From Sphingomonas caeni (lineage in GTDB: Bacteria > Pseudomonadota > Alphaproteobacteria > Sphingomonadales > Sphingomonadaceae), in contig NZ_JAPDOK010000005.1 in the NCBI RefSeq assembly GCF_026013415.1, forward strand, positions 62,001 to 126,000: a DNA stretch of 64,000 nucleotides, written 5' to 3'. Below the pieces are notes generated by a model. It was not told the DNA's origin and searched no databases. It worked only from the letters and a program-made list of their open reading frames with translations. This document shows, one piece after another, positions 9,476 to 19,700 of this stretch. The translations under genes were made by a program, and so were the position numbers. Position 1 is the stretch's first letter, and every line of letters begins with the position of its first letter.

Positions 9476-9544
9476 GTCCGTTTCCGGGCCCTTCCCCTCC
9501 CCGCCTCCCACGCTATGCTGGCCGGGCTCAACAGGGGGGCAGTG

Positions 9545-10900
9545 ATGACCGAACCGACCGAAGCCACCGTCCAGCCGGCGGGCGCGCTCGACCGCCACTT
9601 CGAACTCAGCGCGCGCGGCACCACCGTCCGAACCGAGGTCCTCGCCGGCGTCACCACCTTCCTCACCATGGCCTATATCATCCTGGTCAATCCCTCGATC
9701 CTGGGCGCGGCGGGGATGAACGTCGCCGCCGTCGCCGCCGCGACCTGCCTCGCCGCCGGTTTCGCCAGCATCCTGATGGGAATGACCGCCAACGTCCCGC
9801 TCGCGCTCGCGCCGGGGATGGGTCTCAACGCCTATTTCGCCTTCACCGTGGTGCAGGGGATGGGCGTGCCGTGGCCGGTCGCGCTCGGCTGCGTGTTCAT
9901 CTCCGGCATCGCCTTCCTGCTGCTGACCTTCGCGGGCATCCGCCAGCTGATCATCGCCGCGATTCCGCGCCATCTGTTCGCCGCGGTCGCGGGCGGGATC
10001 GGGCTGTTCATCGGTTTCATCGGCCTCAAGAACGCGGGGGTGGTGGTCAGCAATCCGGCGACATCGGTTGCCCTGGGCGACCTGCACGCGCCCGGGGCGG
10101 CGCTGGCGTTGTTCGGGCTGGTCGTGATCGCCGTGCTCGCCGCCTGGAAGGTGCGCGGGGCGATCCTGATCGGAATCGTCGCGACCACCATCGCCGGGGC
10201 GGCGCTCGGTCTCGTCCCGTTCAAGCCTCAGCCCTATGATCTGACCGCGATCTCGCAGACCGCCTTCAAGCTCGATCTTGCCGGCGTCTTCGGCCTTTCG
10301 GGGAGCCATGGGCTCGGCCTGCTCGAGATATTGTTCGTCTTCCTGTTCGTCGATCTGTTCGACAATATCGGCACGCTGGTGGGCGTCACCCGCCGTGCCG
10401 GGCTGATCGACGCGCAGGGACGCGTGCCCCGGCTCAACCGAATCCTGTTCGCCGATTCGATCGCGACGATCGCCGGCAGCCTGGCGGGCACGAGCACGGT
10501 GACGAGCTATGTCGAAAGCGCCGCGGGGGTGCAGGCCGGCGGGCGCACCGGGCTGACCGCGGTAGTGACGGGCGTGCTCTTCCTCGCGGCGATGTTCATC
10601 GCACCCTATGCCCAGCTGGTGCCGCTCGCCGCGACTGCGCCCGCATTGATCCTGGTGGGCGCGCTGATGATGGCGCCGCTGATCGACATCGAATGGGACG
10701 ATCCGGAGATCGCCATCCCCGCCTTCCTGACCGTGGCGATGATCCCGCTGACCTTCTCGATCGCCAACGGCCTCGCCTTCGGCATCACCGCGCATGCTTT
10801 GCTCAAGCTGCTGCGCGGCAAGATCGGCGCGACCGATTGGCTGTTGCTGCTGCTCGCCGGACTGTTCGTGGCGCGCTTCGCGTGGCTATCGGCCGGGTAA
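9545..10900 (+). CDS. NCS2-family purine/xanthine permease (AzgA/GhxP-like)
   Basis: An inner-membrane symporter for nucleobases. The product is 451 residues with about 12-14 membrane segments. It carries the AzgA-subfamily signatures TEVLAGVTTFLTMAYI near the start, APGMGLNAYFAF at about 95-106, LFVDLFDNIGTLVGV at about 278-292 and GTSTVTSYVESAAGV at about 325. The adenine/guanine/hypoxanthine branch is favoured over uracil permeases by these motifs, but the exact base cannot be read. I start at the ATG at 9545, behind AGGGGGG; an ATG at 9515 is less likely. The stop TAA overlaps the next ATG (TAATG). Confidence 0.88.
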   Translation: MTEPTEATVQPAGALDRHFELSARGTTVRTEVLAGVTTFLTMAYIILVNPSILGAAGMNVAAVAAATCLAAGFASILMGMTANVPLALAPGMGLNAYFAFTVVQGMGVPWPVALGCVFISGIAFLLLTFAGIRQLIIAAIPRHLFAAVAGGIGLFIGFIGLKNAGVVVSNPATSVALGDLHAPGAALALFGLVVIAVLAAWKVRGAILIGIVATTIAGAALGLVPFKPQPYDLTAISQTAFKLDLAGVFGLSGSHGLGLLEILFVFLFVDLFDNIGTLVGVTRRAGLIDAQGRVPRLNRILFADSIATIAGSLAGTSTVTSYVESAAGVQAGGRTGLTAVVTGVLFLAAMFIAPYAQLVPLAATAPALILVGALMMAPLIDIEWDDPEIAIPAFLTVAMIPLTFSIANGLAFGITAHALLKLLRGKIGATDWLLLLLAGLFVARFAWLSAG

Positions 10901-11871
10901 TGTTCGCCCGATTCTTCGCCGTCTTCGAGCCTTACATCCTTGCGCTGCTCGGCACCGTCGTCCTCGCGACGCTATTGCCGCCGCGCGGGATCTGGGTGGG
11001 GGTGTTCGATTTCGCCGCCGATGCGGGAATCGTGCTGCTCTTCTTCCTCCAGGGTGCACGGCTGTCGCGCGAGGCGATCCTGGCGGGGATCGGCAACTGG
11101 CGGCTGCACCTCGCGGTACTCGGCTGCACCTTCCTGCTCTTCCCGGTGCTGGGGCTTGGCGTCTCGGCGATCCCGGGGCTCAACCCGCAGGTCGCGGCGG
11201 GGATGCTGTACCTCACCCTGCTCCCCTCGACCGTGCAGAGCTCGATCGCCTTTACCTCGATCGCGCGGGGCAATGTCGCGGCGGCGGTGTGCAGCGCGTC
11301 CTTCTCGAACCTGATCGGGATCGCGCTCACCCCCGCGCTGGTCGCGCTGCTGATGGGGGGCGCCGGCGGAATGGGCGGCATTTCGTTCGCCTCGATCGAG
11401 ACGATCCTGCTCCAGCTGCTGCTGCCCTTCGTCACCGGGCATCTGCTGCGCCCCTGGATCGGCGGCTGGGCGGCGCGGAACAGGGCCTTGCTGGGCTATA
11501 CCGACCGCGGATCGATCCTGCTCGTCGTCTATACCGCGTTCGGCGCGGCGGTGGTGGGCGGGTTGTGGGCGAAGCTGCCCCCCGCCGATCTCGGCCTGAT
11601 CGTGCTGCTCTGCGCGGCGGTGCTCGGCGTCGGGCTGAGCCTTACCCTCACGCTCGGGCGGCTGCTGAAGCTGCCGCGCGAGGATGCGATCGTGCTGCTC
11701 TTCTGCGGCTCGAAGAAGAGCATCGTCGCGGGCGTGCCGATGGCGGGGGTGCTGTTCCCGGCGGCGCAGGTGGGCGTGGTGATCCTGCCGCTGATGCTGT
11801 TCCACCAGATCCAGCTGATCGCCTGCGCGGTGATCGCGCGGCGCTATGCCGAGGCCGAGGCCAAGGTCTAG
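10900..11871 (+). CDS. Bile-acid:sodium symporter family transporter (SBF-like)
   Basis: A ten-helix membrane transporter of the SBF-like group of the BASS superfamily. The product is 323 residues and almost entirely hydrophobic. Typical features are a GIVLLFFLQGARL segment after the second helix, LTLLPSTVQSSIAFTSIARGN at the first crossover, and CGSKKSIVAGVPMA at the second crossover. The substrate is unknown; members move organic anions with sodium. The ATG at 10900 overlaps the stop of the purine permease, implying coupled translation and perhaps a shared physiological role. Confidence 0.88.
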   Translation: MFARFFAVFEPYILALLGTVVLATLLPPRGIWVGVFDFAADAGIVLLFFLQGARLSREAILAGIGNWRLHLAVLGCTFLLFPVLGLGVSAIPGLNPQVAAGMLYLTLLPSTVQSSIAFTSIARGNVAAAVCSASFSNLIGIALTPALVALLMGGAGGMGGISFASIETILLQLLLPFVTGHLLRPWIGGWAARNRALLGYTDRGSILLVVYTAFGAAVVGGLWAKLPPADLGLIVLLCAAVLGVGLSLTLTLGRLLKLPREDAIVLLFCGSKKSIVAGVPMAGVLFPAAQVGVVILPLMLFHQIQLIACAVIARRYAEAEAKV

Positions 11872-11939
11872 GCCAAGGTCTAGGATTGACGGGCCTTTCG
11901 CCTGCCCTAGTCTCTACCCGGACAAGCGGGAGAGGATGG

Positions 11940-12914
11940 ATGAAGGCGATGTTTCACGCGCTGGCGCTGGCCGCCGCGCTGATGACCGCGAACGCCGCCA
12001 GCGCGCAGGAGCGCAAGCCGGGCGATTATCCGCTCACCGCCGAATCGCTGGCCAATCCGGCGATCGCGCATGGCGAGCTCAAGGGGCCGTTCGAGTTTCG
12101 GAGCAAGGTTTTTGCCGGAACGGTTCGCCGCTACTGGATATATGTGCCAGTTGGGTACAGTGCCGCCCGGCCCGCCAATCTGCTGGTCTTTCAGGACGGC
12201 CAGCGCGCGACCAATCCCAACGGGTCGCTGCGCATCCAGAATGTGCTCGATAACCTGATCGCCAAGGGGGACATCCCGCAGACGATCGGGGTGTTCGTCA
12301 CCCCCGGCAATCTCAGCGAGCATTATCCGGACACGCTCGGCTTCGGGAACCCGGACCACCGCGCGCCAGAGTATGACGCGCTCAACGACAATTACGCCCG
12401 CATGCTGATCGACGAATTGCTGCCCGAGGTCGCCAAAAGCTACAAGTTCAGCAGCGACCCGACCCATCGCGCGATCGGCGGGACGAGCAGCGGGGCGATC
12501 TGCGCCTGGACGGTGGCGTGGAACCGGCCCGACGCCTTCCGCAACGTGATCAGCATGATCGGCAGCTATACCTCGATCGGCTATCAGCCCGCGACGGCCG
12601 ATCACCCGCTGATCCCCGGCGGCGACCTCTATCCCGGGCTGATCCGCAAGAGCAGCATCAGGCCCATCCGCATCTTCCTGCAGGACGGCAGCGGCGACCT
12701 CGACAATGAGCATGGCAACTGGTTCCTCGCCAACCAGCAGATGGTGGCGGCGCTCAACTGGGCCAATGCCAATGCAGACAAGAACGGCGTGCCGGGCGCG
12801 CGCTATGACGTGAAGTTCGTCTGGGGCGACGGCGCGCACTCGGATGCGCATGGGGGCATGTTGCTGCCCGAGATTCTGCGCTGGATCTGGCGGGAGCAGA
12901 AGCCGGGCGGGTGA
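11940..12914 (+). CDS. Secreted esterase, enterochelin-esterase-like (alpha/beta hydrolase)
   Basis: A periplasmic or secreted serine hydrolase of 324 residues. A signal peptide ends at NAASAQ (about residue 23). The core matches the Esterase D / enterochelin-esterase-like family: YWIYVPVGY, LLVFQDGQ, and the nucleophile elbow GGTSSGA. A DGS(G)DLDN segment and a late GDGAHSDAHGG supply candidate Asp and His residues. The ATG at 11940 has GGGAGAGGATGG just upstream. The natural substrate is not evident; siderophore and sugar-ester cleavage are both known in the family. It begins 68 bases after the transporter and may share its transcript. Confidence 0.82.
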   Translation: MKAMFHALALAAALMTANAASAQERKPGDYPLTAESLANPAIAHGELKGPFEFRSKVFAGTVRRYWIYVPVGYSAARPANLLVFQDGQRATNPNGSLRIQNVLDNLIAKGDIPQTIGVFVTPGNLSEHYPDTLGFGNPDHRAPEYDALNDNYARMLIDELLPEVAKSYKFSSDPTHRAIGGTSSGAICAWTVAWNRPDAFRNVISMIGSYTSIGYQPATADHPLIPGGDLYPGLIRKSSIRPIRIFLQDGSGDLDNEHGNWFLANQQMVAALNWANANADKNGVPGARYDVKFVWGDGAHSDAHGGMLLPEILRWIWREQKPGG

Positions 12915-13131
12915 GTCGCGCCGTCCCAGCATGTGAAAGTTGACACTAACTTTACACTGATCGGGCCATTCCGCGGCGATCACATTGCGAAGCGGAAAGT
13001 CAGCAAGAGTCGGCCCAAGACGCGGTTTTTCGAAGCCAAGAGTCGCGATGTCAAAGAGCGGTCCGGATCGCCGGGCGCGGTGAGCGAAGCAGGGGAAATC
13101 CAACATTTCAAGGGGTTGACCCTCCTCGATA
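12915..13131 (+). other. Non-coding stretch with no recognised feature
   Basis: About 215 bases between the esterase and the first inverted repeat. The composition is less GC-rich than the flanking genes (for example AAGTTGACACTAACTTTACA). Short open frames exist on both strands but lack ribosome sites and recognisable protein patterns. It could be the remnant of a decayed gene or element end. Confidence 0.4.
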
Positions 13132-13215
13132 CGTCATCCCGGCGAAAGCCGGGACCCAGAGCCAAGCAGGACTGGCCCATGTGACTCCTGGGTCCCGGCT
13201 TTCGCCGGGATGACG
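13132..13215. repeat. Inverted repeat, about 84 bp (family R1, copy 1)
   Basis: The arms CGTCATCCCGGCGAAAGC and its complement enclose a variable centre; both arms continue into GGGACCC. Near-identical arms recur at 16566, 39047 and 53255. It lies downstream of the esterase and of the convergent halogenase, where it could act as a bidirectional stem. Confidence 0.9.
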
Positions 13216-13228
13216 ATTGAGGGGACGG

Positions 13229-14722
13229 TCAAGCCAGCGCCTCGGCCCCGCAATAGCTGTCGACGAAGTCCTGGTGCGCCGGCATCCGCGCCACGGCGCC
13301 CGCGATGTTGGTCTTGAGATCGGTCAGCGCCTGTTTGAGCTGAGCGTCGGTCAGCAGCCGGCCCATATGGTGATAGGCCTGGGGCACCAGCCGCTGGCCG
13401 ATCATCACCTGGAGCCACGAGTCGATGCGGAAAAGCTCGTCCTGATCCTGATAGGCCATGCCCGATTCGCGGAACAGCGCGATGCGCGCCGCGAGCGAAT
13501 CAGGAATGCTCATGTTCTTGCAATAGCGCCAGAATTCGGAATCCTCGCGCTCGGTGAGCTTGTAGTGGAGGGTGACGAAATCGCGCACCATCTCAATCTC
13601 GGCCTGCGCGCGCGCATTGTAGCGATCGACCTGCGCCTGGCTGATCCCGGCGAAGGGGAAGGACTGGATCAGGCGTGTCACCCCGACCTGGATCAGGTGG
13701 ATGCTGGTCGATTCCAAAGGCTCGACGAACCCCGACGAGAGGCCGAAGGCGACGACATTCTTGTCCCAGGTCTTGAGCCGCCGCCCGGCGCGGAAGCGGA
13801 TCGGCTTGGGCGCGAACACCACCTCGCCCTCGATGCGGGCGTGGAGCCCGTCATGCGCGGCCTCGTCGCTCATGTGATCGCTCGAATAGACGAAGCCGTT
13901 GCCGACGCGGTGCTGGAGCGGGATCTGCCACATCCAGCCGGCCTCGTGCGCCATGGCGCGGGTATAGGGGACGGCGGGGCCGACCGCCCTGGTCTGGATC
14001 GGCAGCGCGCTGTTGCAGGGGAGCCATTGGCCCCAATCCTCGAACCCGGCTCCCAGCGCCTGCTCGATCAGCAGCCCGCGGAAACCGGTGCAATCGATGA
14101 ACAGGTCGCCCTCGATCCGCGCGCCCGATTCGAGGTTGATCGCGATGACGAAGCCGCTCTCGCCGTCCTGATCGACGCTCGTGATCTTCCCCTCGACGCG
14201 CCTGACGCCGAAGCCTTCGCTGAACTTGCGCAGGAAGCGGGCGTAGAGCGCGGCGTCGAGATGATAGGCATAGTTGATCGTCGATTCGGGCCCGCAAGCG
14301 AACTTGCCAGCCCGCAGCGCTTCATGCTCGAAACAATATTGACCGACCTCCCCGCCATAGCCCTGCGCGACCGCATGCAGCCAGAAATGGTGGAAATCGC
14401 CCATCCAGGTCGATTTGCCGACCACGCCGAAGCTGTGGATGTAGCGGTCGCCGATCCGCGCCCAATCCTCGAACGAGATGCCGAGTTTGAAGCTCGCGCG
14501 GTTGTCGCGCATGAACTCCTGCTCCTTGATCCCGAGCAGCTGGTGGAAGCGGCGCACCGTCGGCACGGTCGATTCGCCGACGCCGATCGTGCCGATCTCC
14601 TCGGATTCAACGAGAGTGATGTCGAGCAGCGTGCCGAGCGTGCTGCCCAGCGCCGCCGCGACGTTCCAGCCCGCAGTGCCGCCCCCGGCGATGACGACGC
14701 GTTTCACCTTCTGCGATTCCAC
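13229..14722 (-). CDS. Tryptophan-halogenase-family flavoprotein
   Basis: A flavin-dependent halogenase fold, 497 residues. The FAD-binding motif GGGTAGW is at 13-19, the lysine corresponding to the catalytic Lys of PrnA is Lys79 in A-S-F-K-L, and the family motif W-M-W-Q-I-P is present. All key residues are therefore intact. The frame is open far upstream, but the GTG at 14722 follows the cupin stop by 11 bases, has AGGGG before it and removes a low-complexity N-terminus. Proteins of this type encoded with SapC, a cupin and a TonB-dependent receptor are common in Caulobacter, Xanthomonas and sphingomonads; whether they halogenate tryptophan is generally unproven. Confidence 0.88.
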   Translation of the reverse strand: MESQKVKRVVIAGGGTAGWNVAAALGSTLGTLLDITLVESEEIGTIGVGESTVPTVRRFHQLLGIKEQEFMRDNRASFKLGISFEDWARIGDRYIHSFGVVGKSTWMGDFHHFWLHAVAQGYGGEVGQYCFEHEALRAGKFACGPESTINYAYHLDAALYARFLRKFSEGFGVRRVEGKITSVDQDGESGFVIAINLESGARIEGDLFIDCTGFRGLLIEQALGAGFEDWGQWLPCNSALPIQTRAVGPAVPYTRAMAHEAGWMWQIPLQHRVGNGFVYSSDHMSDEAAHDGLHARIEGEVVFAPKPIRFRAGRRLKTWDKNVVAFGLSSGFVEPLESTSIHLIQVGVTRLIQSFPFAGISQAQVDRYNARAQAEIEMVRDFVTLHYKLTEREDSEFWRYCKNMSIPDSLAARIALFRESGMAYQDQDELFRIDSWLQVMIGQRLVPQAYHHMGRLLTDAQLKQALTDLKTNIAGAVARMPAHQDFVDSYCGAEALA

Positions 14723-14733
14723 GCCGGTTTCCC

Positions 14734-15765
14734 CTATCGATTCAATTTGTTGAGCAGCATCGCTCGCAGCCGCCGCGCCTTGATCTCGTCGAGCGGGCCG
14801 AGATTGCCGCGTGCGGCCTCGGGCAGGTGCGCGGCTGGCAGATCGGCAGGGCCGAAGATGTAATAGTCGAACAGCGCCTTCCACGCGGCCTTTTCGGGCT
14901 CCGGGCGGTCGCGCAGGCTGAGCAGCGCGTGGAGCAAGGTGTTCTGCGGCGTGTCGATGAAGGCGGGCGAGGTGTTCCACCAGTAATTGATCAGCAGGTT
15001 GAAATCGTCGAGCGCCTCGACATGGTGCCACCACAAGGCCGGGTAGAAGAGCAGGTCGCCGGGCTCGAGCTCGGCCACCTGCCCTGCCGCCTCGGCCTCG
15101 GCGAAGCGCGGGTAGCGGGCGCGGTCGGGGTCGCGGAAATCGACCATCGAGACGACCTGCCCGCCCGGCGTGGGCTCGAGCGGGCCGGGATAGAGGTTGG
15201 CGACCTGATCGGGCGGGAACAGGGTGAAGCGGCGATGGCCGGCGACGCAGACCGCCATGTTGTTCGACATGTCGTAATGCGCGCTCGCGGTGGTGCGGTT
15301 GCCGGCCCAGAGGCTGACGATCACCGGGTTGGCGGCGAACATCGGGTCGTTGAGCGCGAGGTCGTTTTCGGCGCGCAGGCCGGGGAGGAAGAGGTCGAGA
15401 TCGGTCGAGCCGAGATAGAAGCTCGGGGCCCCGGCCTCGCCGAGATGCGCCTCGACGCTGGCGAGGAATTCGGCGAGCGGCAGCCGCCCGGCCTCGAAGT
15501 TCATCGCGGTGGCGTCGTCATTGTAGAAGAAGCGGCCGCAGATCTCGGGTGCGCCGGCATAGCCGGTGACCGGACGGCCGCTGTCGAAGCGCTTGAGGTA
15601 CGCCATCGCCGCGCGGGGAGATTCGAGCCCCGCCTTCACCAGCGGCCAATCGCGCGCGACGCCCTTGAGGATCACCGGTTCCTGGCGACCAAGCAGCTCG
15701 GCATAGGGGATCGCCGCCGGATCGACCCCGAATACTTCGCGGGTGCGGGCGGCGATCGCGGCCAT
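14734..15765 (-). CDS. Cupin-like (JmjC-type) protein of the SapC/halogenase cluster
   Basis: A 343-residue member of the Cupin_8/JmjC-like family, sometimes called pass1-related. A double-stranded beta-helix core is indicated by SAHYDMSNNMAVCVAGHRRFTLFPPDQ, with His and Asp as likely metal ligands, and by PGDLLFYPALWWHHVE near 235-250, which supplies the distal His. Such folds are often Fe(II)/2-oxoglutarate hydroxylases, so modification of a protein or small molecule is plausible but not shown. The start ATG overlaps the sapC stop (TGATG), and the halogenase follows within 11 bases, so the three genes form one coupled operon. Confidence 0.85.
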   Translation of the reverse strand: MAAIAARTREVFGVDPAAIPYAELLGRQEPVILKGVARDWPLVKAGLESPRAAMAYLKRFDSGRPVTGYAGAPEICGRFFYNDDATAMNFEAGRLPLAEFLASVEAHLGEAGAPSFYLGSTDLDLFLPGLRAENDLALNDPMFAANPVIVSLWAGNRTTASAHYDMSNNMAVCVAGHRRFTLFPPDQVANLYPGPLEPTPGGQVVSMVDFRDPDRARYPRFAEAEAAGQVAELEPGDLLFYPALWWHHVEALDDFNLLINYWWNTSPAFIDTPQNTLLHALLSLRDRPEPEKAAWKALFDYYIFGPADLPAAHLPEAARGNLGPLDEIKARRLRAMLLNKLNR

Positions 15766-16487
15766 CAGCCGGCGCGCTTGCGGTTCTTGAGGTCGATCAG
15801 CCGCCCGACATTGGCGAGCGAGGCCGCGGCCAGATAGGCAAGGCGCAGATAGCCCGCGCGGTTGAGCTGCTCGAGCGGCTCCCCGCCCAGATCGGCGAGC
15901 CGGTCCTGCGCGATGGTGAAGAAGCCGGGGAGATCGTACTGCGTCTCCTCGTCGAGCGCGATCTGGAGCTCGATCGGCTGGATCAGGCCGAGCGCATCGA
16001 AGGCGGCGAACATCGGCTGGGCGAGCTCGATCCCCGAATAGAGGGTGCGGAGCACCGCCGCGACATGCTCGAGATAGGGGGCGTTGCCGCCATGCGGCAG
16101 GAACAGGGGCTCGCCGGCCTCGCGGCCCACGCGCGGATCGTCGAGATCGATATGGATCATCGGCTCGCGCGTGTCGGGATCGTCCTTGCTCGCCTGGAGC
16201 CCGATCATGAAGGGGCCGCGGCGGTGGACGGCGGGGACATAGCGCGCGGCCCAGCCGCTCTCGCCCAGGAACAGATTCTCGTCGCGATCGAGCCCGAGCA
16301 GCACCACCGACTGGAAGGCGCCGCTCTCATCCTGGCGGAACAGGATCGGATATTCGCGCTGCACATCCTCATATTCGGTGGGGAAGATCAGCGCCTGGTT
16401 GACGCTGTCGCCATGCTCGGCGCCGTGACGGAAGGTGACGCGCAGATCGTGATGATCGACATTATTCAGGAGGACATTGTTGGTCAT
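15765..16487 (-). CDS. sapC: SapC family protein
   Basis: A 240-residue SapC-family protein. SapC was first described with S-layer genes in Campylobacter, but in alphaproteobacteria and Xanthomonas it travels with TonB-dependent receptors. The sequence shows the family pattern: an early HHDLRV segment, FPTEYEDVQREYPILFRQ, a LFLGESGWAARYVPAVHRRGPF block and late LPGFFTIAQDRL. No signal peptide is visible. I choose the ATG at 16487, which follows AGGAGGACATT-like DNA and starts MTNNVLLNN. Its function is unknown; context suggests a role with the receptor or its substrate. Confidence 0.88.
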   Translation of the reverse strand: MTNNVLLNNVDHHDLRVTFRHGAEHGDSVNQALIFPTEYEDVQREYPILFRQDESGAFQSVVLLGLDRDENLFLGESGWAARYVPAVHRRGPFMIGLQASKDDPDTREPMIHIDLDDPRVGREAGEPLFLPHGGNAPYLEHVAAVLRTLYSGIELAQPMFAAFDALGLIQPIELQIALDEETQYDLPGFFTIAQDRLADLGGEPLEQLNRAGYLRLAYLAAASLANVGRLIDLKNRKRAG

Positions 16488-16565
16488 GAACGGCTTTCGT
16501 GCCCGGTGACGGGATGCCGGGCCATCGATACCTAGAGCGAGATGCGTCCAGGTTGAACCCTCTCT

Positions 16566-16647
16566 CGTCATCCCGGCGAAAGCCGGGACCCAGGGTTACG
16601 AGCGACGCCGTACCTGGCTCTGGGTCCCGGCTTTCGCCGGGATGACG
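16566..16647. repeat. Inverted repeat, 82 bp (family R1, copy 2)
   Basis: Same arms as at 13132 (CGTCATCCCGGCGAAAGC and complement). It sits in the gap between the TonB-dependent receptor and sapC, next to the receptor terminator. Confidence 0.9.
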
Positions 16648-16663
16648 GTTGATATTCAAGAGA

Positions 16664-16689
16664 AAAGGCCGCTGCGAACAGCGGCCTTT
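16664..16689 (-). terminator. Intrinsic terminator of the TonB-dependent receptor gene
   Basis: An 11-bp perfect stem, AAAGGCCGCTG and CAGCGGCCTTT, with a 4-base loop. Read on the minus strand it ends in TTTTCTCTT. It lies 25 bases after the receptor stop, so the receptor and the sapC operon are at least partly separate transcripts. Confidence 0.85.
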
Positions 16690-16714
16690 CCCTTAAGCGA
16701 ACATGGATCGAACC

Positions 16715-19700
16715 TCAGAACTTGAAGCGCGCACCGAACAGGAAGAGCGGCTTGAGTTCCTGGGCGAACCACAGGTTGGTCGAGTCGCGGCCATAGCTGC
16801 GCACCGGCTCGCTCGTCAGGTTGATCCCTTCGAACGAGAGCTGGATGTTCTGCGTGAGGTCGTAGCTGACATTGATGTCGAGCGTGCCGAACGGCGCGAA
16901 GAACACCGGGTTGCGATCGCCGCCGCCACGGTTGGTCTGGCCGAGATACTTGTCGCGCCAGTTATAGGCCACACGTGCCGACACGCCGTACTTCTCGAAG
17001 ATCAGCGTCGCGTTGAAGCTGTCCGAAAGACCGAGAAGCGCGAACTGGTCGACGCTCGGGTCTGCGCCGATGTCGATCTTCACGTCGCCATAGACCTTGG
17101 TGTACGAACCCGCGAACCCGAAGCCGGTGTCGCCCAGGAAGTATTGGGCGGCCAGTTCGAAGCCGTGGATCTTGCCTTCGCGGTTGTTGACCGGTTGCGT
17201 CACCTGGAACTGGAACAGCGGGTCGCTTGCGTCGGCGGTGATGTCCACCGCCGCCAGCGTGGCGTCGACGAAGGTCTGGTCCAGCCCGGTGCCGGGCGTG
17301 TAGTGCGCGTTGAACTGCGCGGTGGCCGCGGCGACGCTGCCGGTCTGGACGATCAGCGCGGTCATCGTGAACAGGTTCACGTCGCTGATGTCCGCGCCCA
17401 GGCCCGTCAGCGCGGTCTTGGCCGCACCCGACCGCGTGCCGGCCTGACCCGAGGACGGGTCACGCAGACCGAACAGGTTGCGCGTGGTCTGACCGGTGCC
17501 GACGAAGTTGCGGACGCGCTTCTCGAAGAAGCCCAGCGAGATGTAGCTGTGCGGTGCGAAATACCACTCGGCCGAGACGTCGAAGTTATCGGACACGAGC
17601 GGAAGCAGACCGGCGTTACCCGAGGTGCCGGTGGCGACGCCGCCGATCGCGGTCGGTCGGGGCGGCGCATTGGCCGTGTCCGAGACGAACAGGTTGGCAT
17701 AGTCCGCACGGGCCAGGGTCCGGCTGAACGAGGCGCGCAGCTTGACGTCCTGAACCGGCTCGATCGAGAAGTCGAGCGAGGGGAGCAGGTTGTCATAGTT
17801 GCCCGTCGCGCTCACCGGCTGAACCGTCGCCGAGCTGATGCGGGTGAAGTCGTTGTCCGACACCCACAGGATCGCCTGCGGCACCGTCACCAGCGCGGTC
17901 GAGACGACGTCGGTCTTCTCGTAGCGGACGCCGGCGAGGAAGGTCGACGGCATGCCGCCGATATCGCCGCGCCAGCTGAACTGGCCGTACACCGCCCAGG
18001 TCTTCTCGCTGACGACGTTGTAGTTGTTGCCGCTGATGTTCACCGGATGGCCGGGCTGGATACCGGCGGTCGCCGGATCGCCGTCAGCGGCATAGGCCGG
18101 CGACAGCTTGTTGTAGAGATCGACCGCATTGGCCCGGAAGGCAATCAGCGACGAACCGGTCGCACCCGGGTTGAAATGGTCGAACTTGCACTCGAGGCAG
18201 AACTGCTGGACCAGGCCCGGGGCCAGCTGGTTGACGTCGCCCGGGTGGGTGATGCCCCAGTCGCCCAGCGTCTGCTGGGTCTGGACCTGCTTCGAAGTCA
18301 TCTTCGAGTCGATATAGTCGCCACCGAAATCGAAGCGGCCTTCGTCGCCGATCTTGTAGGTGAAGTCGATTCGGCCCTCGTGGATGCGCTGGCTCTGGCT
18401 CGACGCGTTGGTGCGCGCGACCTGGGTGCCCAGGTCGCCCACATCGACGACGCCATTGTTATTGCCGCGCAGCGCATCGTTGATGGTGATGCTCTGCACC
18501 GGGAAGCCGTTCGAATAATCGACCGAGTGCGCCGCGATCACCGGGGCGCCGATCGAGACCAGCGTCGAGCTGGTGCCGTTGGGTGCATCGGGATCTGACG
18601 TCGCCTCCGAGATATGGCCGTCGAGGCTGACGCTGAACGCGTTGCTCAGATCGAACTTCGCGTTCAGGCCGTACGAATGCAGCTCGTCGCGGGTCGCGCG
18701 ATACTGCTGCTCGAAGCCCTCGTCCTTCACGCCGTTGATGTTCTCCTGGAGGAACACCGTGGTCGCGACGATCGGGTTCTGGTCGAAGCGCACCTGGCGG
18801 AACGGACGGTTGAACCAGTTGGTCTGGTCGGTACGCTGCTCGCTGGTGCGGTTCCGCACATAGAGTGCGTCGGCGGTGATCTCCGCGCCCTCCCACGGAC
18901 GGAATTGGACGACCGCCGATCCGTTGATGCGCTCGCGCTCCGAGGTCGACCAGTGATAGCGGCTGTCGTTCGGGATCGAGACGAGCTGGTTCGTCGTCGG
19001 CAGATTGGTGATCTGCGTCTGCGCGTTCACGAAGCCGTTGCCGGGGTTGGTGAAGTCGTCGCGGCGGCGGATGTTCCAGGCATTCGAGGTCGCGCTGGCG
19101 GCGGCCGATTCGCGCTTCTGGTAGCTGCCGAACAGGCTGATGCCGAACGTGTCGTTCGGATCGGACCAGGCGACGATGCCCGAGACTTCGGGGGTCGCGC
19201 TGAACTTCTCGTCGCGGGCGGTGTCCCACACCGCCTTGGCACCGATCGACCCGCGGAAGCCCGATTCCGAGCCCGCGAGCGGACGTGCCGTCACGATGTT
19301 GATCGTCGCGCCCAGACCGCCGGTCGGGATGTTCGAACGGCCGGTCTTGTAGACCTCGAGGCGGCTGACGCCTTCCGCGGCGAGGTTCGAGAAGTCGAAC
19401 GAACGGCTGGTGCCGCGGCCGAAGTCGACATTCTGGTCGCCGCCGACGGCGACGACGTTCGCGGCCGGCATCTGGCGGCCATTGAGCGTGACGAGGTTGA
19501 AGCTGCCGGCGAAGCCGCGCGCGGTGACTTCCGAACCCTCGCCGTTGACACGGTTGATCGAGACGCCCGGAATGCGCTGGAGCGACTCGGCGAGGTTCGT
19601 GTCGGGGAACTTGCCGATGTCTTCCGACGAAATCGAATCGACGACGCCGTCCGAATTCCGCTTGATGTTCATCGCCTGATCGAGCGCGCCGCGAATGCCC

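Noticed and set aside
7322..10795. Very long open frame on the minus strand across the transpeptidase and permease genes
   Set aside because: It is a by-product of high-GC codon bias opposite well-supported genes; its translation is low-complexity Arg/Gly/Asp/His with no domain.
12933..13184. Open frame of 83 codons after the esterase
   Set aside because: It lacks a ribosome site, runs into the inverted repeat at 13132 and has no protein-like pattern.
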